From Ascarosepion bandense (lineage: Eukaryota > Mollusca > Cephalopoda > Sepiida > Sepiidae), in assembly GCA_037127315.1 (NCBI GenBank), contig JBBBDQ010001185.1, positions 1,640,001 through 1,704,000 on the forward strand: a stretch of DNA of 64,000 nt. Reading direction: 5' to 3'. Below are positions 58,154 to 64,000 of this stretch, piece after piece. Every line of letters starts with the position of its first letter. Within the stretch, counting starts at the first letter, position 1. Under the pieces are notes generated by a model. It made no database searches, was not told the DNA's origin, and saw nothing but the letters and a program-made list of their open reading frames with translations. The translations under genes were made by a program, and so were the position numbers.

Positions 58154-58710
58154 ATGGAGGACTTTCAGAATGGAATACTGGAAATCATTAAGAGAATCAA
58201 AGAAAGACAATATAAATTAGAAGTAATACAAACGAAAATGCAAAAGAGACAAATGGAATGGCAAAAACTACAAATGGAAATACAAAAGGAAAATGATGAA
58301 AAACAAATAGAAATACAAAAGGCAAATGAGGAAAAGACAATCACAATTACAAGAACTATTATTGAAATTAACAAGTACAGCACTAGAAAGGAACACGGAA
58401 AAGGAGGAGACGTTTTCACAAGATGCTGTGTGGAACGCTATTGAAACTTTTAGATACTCAATTGAGGAAGACAAAAATTTTGGAGAATGCTACAGGCGAT
58501 ATGAAGATATTTTTAATATCGAGTGCCATCACTGGAGTGAAGAGAAAAAATGAAGACTTTTACTCTGAAAATTTGGTACGGATGAACACACTAAGTTCGT
58601 AGATTATATTCCCTTAAAAAACCGAACAATTTAATGTTCGATGAGGCAGTGACAGGCCTCACGGAGATATTTAGCTTAAAAATCGTCTTGTGACTATCTG
58701 GTTCATAACG
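58154..58710 (+). pseudogene. Retroelement gag 1 (coiled coil plus capsid-like domain), broken
   Basis: Opens MEDFQNGILEIIKRIKERQY, followed by a long heptad-rich coiled coil (QKRQMEWQKLQMEIQ type). After a frame change near 58340 it continues TFSQDAVWNAIETFRYSI, then CYRRYEDIFNIECHHW, a stop at 58551, then TDEHTKFVDYI and, in another frame, FDEAVTGLTEIFSL (about 58637). The YRRYEDIF and EHTKFVDYI blocks resemble capsid domains of LTR-element gag proteins (DUF7083 style). An inverted second copy lies at 60640-61330. Confidence 0.65.
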
Positions 58711-58871
58711 CTTATAAAAAGAGACAGCCAAACCAACCAAAGAAAGGAAGAACCAACCCAGAACCGTAGATAGGTAAGACACTTTTTGGTTTCTCCCTGA
58801 AATTATTGTTGCTTGCGATTTTCTAAAAACCGATTTCCTTCTTGTTGATTGATTCTTTCAAACGCATTTAA

Positions 58872-59515
58872 ATGTCTGACCAAGAAGAAATAGAGGGTTC
58901 AGAGGCAGATGAATTAGAACAAAGAATGTCCACAGAGTTGAGAGGCCTATTGGGGGGACCAAGGGTGCCAGGTTTTAAGGGAGATGCAAAAGAGCTAAGA
59001 AGTTGGTTGGCGGCGATAGAGAAGTTATGGCCTAACTGAAAGAGAGACAGTGTTCATGGCGTTTCATGCCGCGACAAGTGGACCCTCAGAATTCATAGGA
59101 AAACAACTAGATAAGGACCCACAGTTGGCGTGGAGTAAGCTGAAAGAGCAGCTGATTGGGGAATATGCCAATGAGGGGAAGGCCATAAAGACAATGAGAA
59201 ACCTAATGAACTTAACTCAGGGAAAGGATGAGGGACCAGAAGACCTTGGAAAAAGGGCGGAAAAGCTAGCCTCCCTCGCTTTCTCTGTCGAGGTCAGGGA
59301 GAACGCGACCACGCGGTTCCAGCTAGCTGATTTATACGTCAGAGCGCTGCGAGACGAGCGCATTAGACATGACGTACTAAAAGAAGTGCCCATAAGGTTG
59401 GCAGCGGTGATATCGCTGGTCAGAGAGAGCCAGGGTGTATGGAACAAGGTCATGAATCTGGACTGCCATTCGACAGAGAATGAAGAGGTCCAGAGTCGAA
59501 ACTGTCTGAATTTAT
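58872..59515 (+). pseudogene. Retroelement gag 2, frameshifted
   Basis: Starts MSDQEEIEGSEADELEQRMS and goes on to PGFKGDAKELRSWLAAIEK. A frameshift near 59025 moves to the frame TERETVFMAFHAATSG, then LAWSKLKEQLIGEYANEG and FQLADLYVRALRDERIRHDV, ending at 59515. This is the W...L / AW..L...L...Y / F..GL-type order of capsid proteins, of a family different from gag 1. No knuckle is seen. The upstream 58715-58870 looks like its leader. It sits between inverted gag 1 copies. Confidence 0.65.
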
Positions 59516-59684
59516 AGGCCGATTATTAAAAGAACAATTGGACGGGATATGGAATAATGTAGAAAATTATAATACACAAGAAGTGGGTAGAGAAATAGCT
59601 AGGCAGAGGGACCTAGAAAAGAACCCCACATAAAAGTTTTATAGACCTATAGGAAGTAGTAAATGCGGCAGAAATAGTTCCCAT

Positions 59685-60556
59685 GTTGCTGGTGAAGAAT
59701 ATTAGCTGAGATTGCGAATGGTGAAGAATATTAACTGGGATTGCTAATGGTGAAGAATGTTAGCTGGGATTGCTAATGGTGAAGAATATTAACTGAGGTT
59801 GCGAATGGTGAAGAATATTAACTGGGATTGCTAATGGTGAAGAATATTAACTGAGGTTGCGAATGGTGAAGAATATTAACTGAGGTTGCTAATGGTGAAG
59901 AATATTAGCTGATGTTGCTAATGGTGAAGAATATTAGCTGGGATTGCTAATGGTGAAGAATATTAGCTGGAATTGCTAATGGTGAAGAATATTAGCTGAG
60001 GTTGCTAATGGTGAAGAATATTAGCTGAGGTTGCTAATGGTGAAGAATATTAGCTGATGTTGCTAATGGTGAAGAATATTAGCTGGGATTGCTAATGGTG
60101 AAGAATATTAGCTGGGATTGCTAATGGTGAAGAATATTAACTGAGGTTGCTAATGGTGAAGAATATTAGCTGAGGTTGCTAATGGTGAAGAATATTAGCT
60201 GATGTTGCTAATGGTGAAGAATATTAGCTGAGATTGCTAATGGTGAAGAATATTAACTGAGGTTGCTAATGGTGAAGAATATTAGCTGATGTTGCTAATG
60301 GTGAAGAATATTAGCTGATGTTGCTAATGGTGAAGAATATTAGCTGGGATTGCTAATGGTGAAGAATATTAGCTGGGATTGCTAATGGTGAAGAATATTA
60401 ACTGAGGTTGCTAATGGTGAAGAATATTAGATGAGGTTGCTAATGGTGAAGAATATTAGCTGATGTTGCTAATGGTGAAGAATATTAGCTGAGATTGCTA
60501 ATGGTGAAGAATATTAGCTGGGATTGCTAATGGTGAAGAATATTAGCTGAGATTGT
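59685..60556. repeat. 29-bp minisatellite, ~30 copies
   Basis: Unit of the form AATGGTGAAGAATATTAGCTG plus RRKRTTGCT. The length is strictly 29 bp. Variants (GGGATT, GAGGTT, GATGTT, GAGATT; AGCTG or AACTG) recur in the same order, giving a higher-order period of about nine units (~260 bp). Non-coding: 29 is not a multiple of three. Confidence 0.92.
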
Positions 60557-60639
60557 AACAGCGTTTGTTGACGATGGCTTCAAATGTAGAATAGTCCTTT
60601 CGTCTTTTCTGAAATTAAGGCATTTTCACTTTTTATGGA

Positions 60640-61330
60640 ACAAGACGATTTTTGAGCTAAATAGTTCCGTGAGGCCTGTCACTGCCTCATCGAACATTAA
60701 ATGGTTCAGTTTTTTAAGGGAATATAATCTACGAACTTAGTGTGTTCATCCGTACCAAATTTTCAGAGTAAAAGTCTTCATTTTTTCTCTTCACTCCAGT
60801 GATGGCACTCGATATTAAAAATATCTTCATATCGCCTGTAGCATTCTCCAAAATTTTTGTCTTCCTCAATTTCTCTTTTCCAATCTTTTTAATCTTTTCT
60901 TTTTTTTTTTCAATTGGAGTAGATAGACTAAAGTATCGCCCGGTTCACACTCCACCCACGTCTATTGAACAGGTGAAGAGGCTCATCCCTTGTTCCCTGT
61001 TTAGGATGTGGTTTCCGGCTTTCTCTTTTCCAATCTTTTCACTCTTACGTAGCCCCCTGCACATCAGTGGCATTACCGCCTTGCTTGGGGTGATATGATT
61101 TTTAAAAAAATTTTTAAAAAATTGAGTATCTAAAAGTTTCAATAGCGTTCCACACAGCATCTTGTGAAAACGTCTCCTCCTTTTCCGTGTTCCTTTCTAG
61201 TGCTGTACTTGTTAATTTCAGTAATAGTTCTTGTAATTATGATTGTCTTTTCATCATTTTCCTTTTGTATTTCCATTTGTAGTTTTTGCCATTCCATTTG
61301 TCTCTTTTGCATTTCTATTTGTCTATTTCA
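60640..61330 (-). pseudogene. Inverted copy of gag 1
   Basis: Reverse complement of 58240-58695 with few differences: it lacks a 33-bp internal duplication of the left copy and is interrupted by a SINE-like insertion (60878-61118). The same premature stop region is present, so both copies came from an already broken source. Confidence 0.85.
60878..61118 (+). mobile_element. SINE-like repeat family 2, single copy
   Basis: The uninterrupted left arm (58240-58695) shows the empty site, so the insertion limits are visible; AATT is repeated at the borders. It contains TGGAGTAGATAGACTAAAGT, GGTTCACACTCC and the conserved body, ending GATATGATTTTTAAAAA. The pyrimidine-rich head CTTTTCCAATC is likely from a preceding partial unit, matching the dimer form. 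Confidence 0.8.
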
Positions 61331-61439
61331 TTTTGGTTCTCGCTCTTTTCCTTGGTCACTGTCACCAGTTATGTTGTGCTTGTTCTTGTCGACTTTTCTC
61401 TGCGGTCACCCTCGGGTCTAATCCTGATCACGGTACCAT

Positions 61440-62470
61440 TTGTGACACTATCTGGCCCTTGGTCGCTGTTGGTTTCGATCAAGCCAGCTGGTCGTAGATT
61501 GACTCTGTGTTGATTAATCACAAGGCAGTCATGTGAGTTTTTCACTAGCTGTCTATCTGCCGAACTAAACCAAGCCGAAAAGTGTGCACACAATTGAGTA
61601 ATAAAAGAAAGTTGTAACATCAAAGGAAATAAGTGGACCGACGTCTGAAGTGTTGTGAAATAACGTCTTTATATACAGATTATACATAATAGTCTCTTGA
61701 ATAATTTCTCATCCCAGCTTCTGTCAACTGGTAGCGGAACGGACGTTTCTTAGGTAAATCGAATTATTCTCCTAAGCAATAACAAGAAATTTGGTTGGCC
61801 GCAGTTCGCTGCTTCGAACAGAAGTGTAAATTCGTTATATAAGACTAGTCAACTTGTTGCTTGTTTTCCGGAATGTTACGGAAATTGCCGAAGTGCTGGG
61901 TTATTCTCTCTCAGTTAGCAATTTCAGACTTGTCTGAAAATTCTCTTCTTGTCTGTCTCTTAACTCTGGTTGGTTGATTGGCGACAGGCTTCTCTACGGT
62001 CGGCACCCAACGGCATGGCAATTATCTCTCTGTCTCTTTACTTCTTCGGTTGGGAACTGTCTTTGGTCATTACGTTTCTGGACCGGGAAATCGATCTCTC
62101 TGCCACTCGAGCTGCAACTACTCATTTTGTCTGTAAATTCTCTTCTGTCTTTAACTCTGGTTAACCGGCATCACGCCTTTTCTGTCGATCTCTGCAACTT
62201 CTCTGTCGCTCTCTGCAACTCAAAACTTTAACTGCAAAATCTCTTGTCTGTCTTTATCTCTGGTTGGCTGGTATCAGGCTTCTTCTGTCGATTTATTTCA
62301 TTCCGACTTTGACTTCTCTGTTGCTCTCTGCAACTCAAAACTTTGACTGTAAAATCTCTTGTCTGTCTTATTTTCTGGTTGGCCGGCAGGCTCTGCGGTT
62401 GGCGCCCAACAACATGGCGCCTATTTTCGTCGTTACATTTTTAAGCCGGTAATTGGAACTGAACTTCAAC
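61440..62470 (-). mobile_element. Putative LTR with tandemly repeated upstream region (minus)
   Basis: On the minus strand a TATA box CTGTATATAAAGACGTT lies at about 61679-61663. AATGGTACCGTGATCAGGATT followed by AGACCCGAGGG (61444-61413) resembles a primer-binding site and leader, as at 30929-30962. Upstream of the TATA, 61935-62400 holds imperfect ~112-bp repeats with CTCTGGTTGGCT and CTCTGCAACTCAAAACTTTG, like an enhancer array. No partner LTR is in the window. Confidence 0.45.
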
Positions 62471-62895
62471 AAGCCGGTCATACCCTACACTAGTTTTGGA
62501 TGGAGATCCATATAAGGAAGGGCCTGAAACGGCCTAAGATAGTCGCAGAGCAGTTTTGGCCAAAGCACACCATAGATTTGCGGTTGAGATGAGTGATCTT
62601 GCAGCCTGACATCATGTGACTGCATGCCTAAGAAGAACCTTGCGTCAAACTTAACAGAAGCAGCTAAAGTGTTATATTTCAACTTAAATGTGGGTTGGGA
62701 AAATAGCTGTCTGCATGAAGTAGATAGAATTCAACTGATGAAACTAATAAGCGTATACAAAGTATTGAAGTTATAAAGTTTTATTTGTTTTTGTGAAGAT
62801 ATTTTTTCTTTTTTGTGGCACCCTCATTCCGAACAATTTAATTTGCAGCAATTCCTGAAGGTTACTTGGCTTCACCCGTCTTAGAATCAAATAAA
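62471..62895. other. Unannotated stretch
   Basis: Somewhat GC-richer than its surroundings at 62480-62650. Minus frame 62682-62485 has no known motif. Nothing further supported. Confidence 0.5.
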
Positions 62896-62899
62896 AAGT

Positions 62900-64000
62900 A
62901 ATGAATATATTTCTCATTTTCATATTTTGCAATGGAAAATGAAAAACTAAAGAAAATATGACGTATTTTGATAATTTTAAATACGAAGTGAAAAAACAAA
63001 TGAAAGTATTTCTCATTTTCATATTATGATATGGAATAGTAGAAAAACTAATGAAACCAAAGATTATTTTAAAAATTTGCAATAGAAAAGTGAAAAAAAT
63101 AATGAAAATATTGCTCATTTTCATATTTTGCATAGGAAAAGTGCAAAAACAAAAAATGGTGCATTGTGATAATTTGCAATAAAAAATGAAAAAAACTAAT
63201 GAAAATTTAGGTCAATTTCATATTTTGCAAAAGAAAAGTTCAAAAACAAAAAAGCTAATTTTGATAATTTGCAATAGAAAAGTGAAAAAAACTAACGAAA
63301 ATAATACTCATCTACATATTTTGCAAAGGAAATGTGCAAAAACATAAAATGGCTTATTTTGATAATTAGCGATAAAAAAGTGAAAGAACTAATGAAAAGT
63401 AAAGGAAAAGGAAAAGTGCAAAAAAAAAAATGAATCAATTTGATAATTAGCAATAGAAAAGGGAAAAAACTAATAAACTTTTGCTCATTTTCATAAGGAA
63501 AAGTGCAGAAACAAAAAATTGCTCAATTTGATAATTAGCAATAGAAAAGAGAAAAAACTAATACAGTTTTGCTAATTTTCATATTTTGCAAAGGTAAAGT
63601 GAAAGAAAAGCAAACAAATTGGCTTATTTTGATAATTAGCAATAGAAAAGTGAAAAACTAATGAAAATATAGCTCATTTTCATATTTTACAAAGGAAAAG
63701 TGCAAAAAAGAAAAAATGGCTCATTTTGATAATAAGCAATGGATAAGTGACAAAATTAATAAAATTTTGCTCATTTTCATATTTTGCAAAGGAAAAGTGC
63801 AAAAACAAAAAATGGCTTATTTTGATCATTGGCAATAGTAAAAAAAGCGAATGAAAATATTGCTCATTTTCATTATTTTACAAGGAAAAAGTGCAAAAAT
63901 ATAAAATGGCTTATATTGATAATTAGCAATACAAAAGTGAAAAAACTAATGAAAATATTGCTCATTTTTATATTCAGCAACGGAAAAGTGCAAAAACAAA
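62900..64000. repeat. ~96-bp AT-rich satellite, continues past the window
   Basis: At least ten units, each with GCAATAGAAAAGTGAAAAA, then CTCATTTTCATATTTTGCAA and AGGAAAAGTGCAAAAAC, then TTTTGATAATTAGC. Unit starts at about 63079, 63173, 63271, 63368, 63448, 63536, 63639, 63735, 63830 and 63926. Not the same as the 52-bp satellite. Confidence 0.9.

Noticed and set aside
59685..60556. Regular 29-bp repeats as a CRISPR array
   Set aside because: There are no unique spacers between repeats, and the context is eukaryotic.

Overview
The window is AT-rich eukaryotic (metazoan) DNA. It has no bacterial-style gene packing and is dominated by transposable elements and satellites. Ty3/gypsy, RTE-like and jockey-like retroelements, tRNA-derived SINEs, hammerhead ribozymes and a membrane-bound cytochrome P450 point to an invertebrate, but the sequence does not fix the phylum. 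Only one intact host-type gene is visible: a 518-residue P450 (23434-24990, +) in a single coding exon, with a likely 3' splice site just upstream of its start.

Layout. 0.4-10.4 kb holds broken retroelements: an RTE-like LINE tail (-), a foldback repeat, a decayed gypsy on the minus strand (3.4-6.2 kb), a second decayed gypsy on the plus strand (7.6-9.7 kb), and a SINE. 12.1-21 kb holds three copies of a nonautonomous element with terminal inverted repeats; two of them face each other as a 3.7 kb imperfect palindrome, and the third interrupts another gypsy element (LTR 18.3 kb, gag 18.8 kb, pol 21.3-23 kb). The P450 follows. 25.9-34.5 kb is a jockey-like LINE, a deleted gypsy with an LTR, and several LTR and integrase remnants. 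36-39 kb holds a CRE/CCAAT/TATA promoter-like block and further TIR-element copies.

From 41.4 to 57.8 kb lies a degenerate satellite of about 52 bp per unit, riddled with nested insertions: SINE-like dimers, solo LTRs, a LINE, a SINE, a hammerhead-bearing fragment, and one very young gypsy element (50366-56508, minus; LTRs of 473 bp differ at one site; 4-bp target duplication). That gypsy has intact gag and a long pol, but pol lacks the integrase catalytic core, and the element carries an antisense fragment of a host eIF3m gene. 57.8-62.5 kb contains an LTR plus gag, a second gag, a 29-bp minisatellite and an inverted copy of the first gag, so the locus could fold into a long hairpin. A 96-bp satellite runs off the right edge.

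The most unusual signals are four hammerhead ribozyme motifs (one fully canonical at 49600-49660, two in opposite arms of a palindrome at 40.8-41.1 kb), the young integrase-core-less gypsy with a captured eIF3m piece, and the inverted gag hairpin locus.
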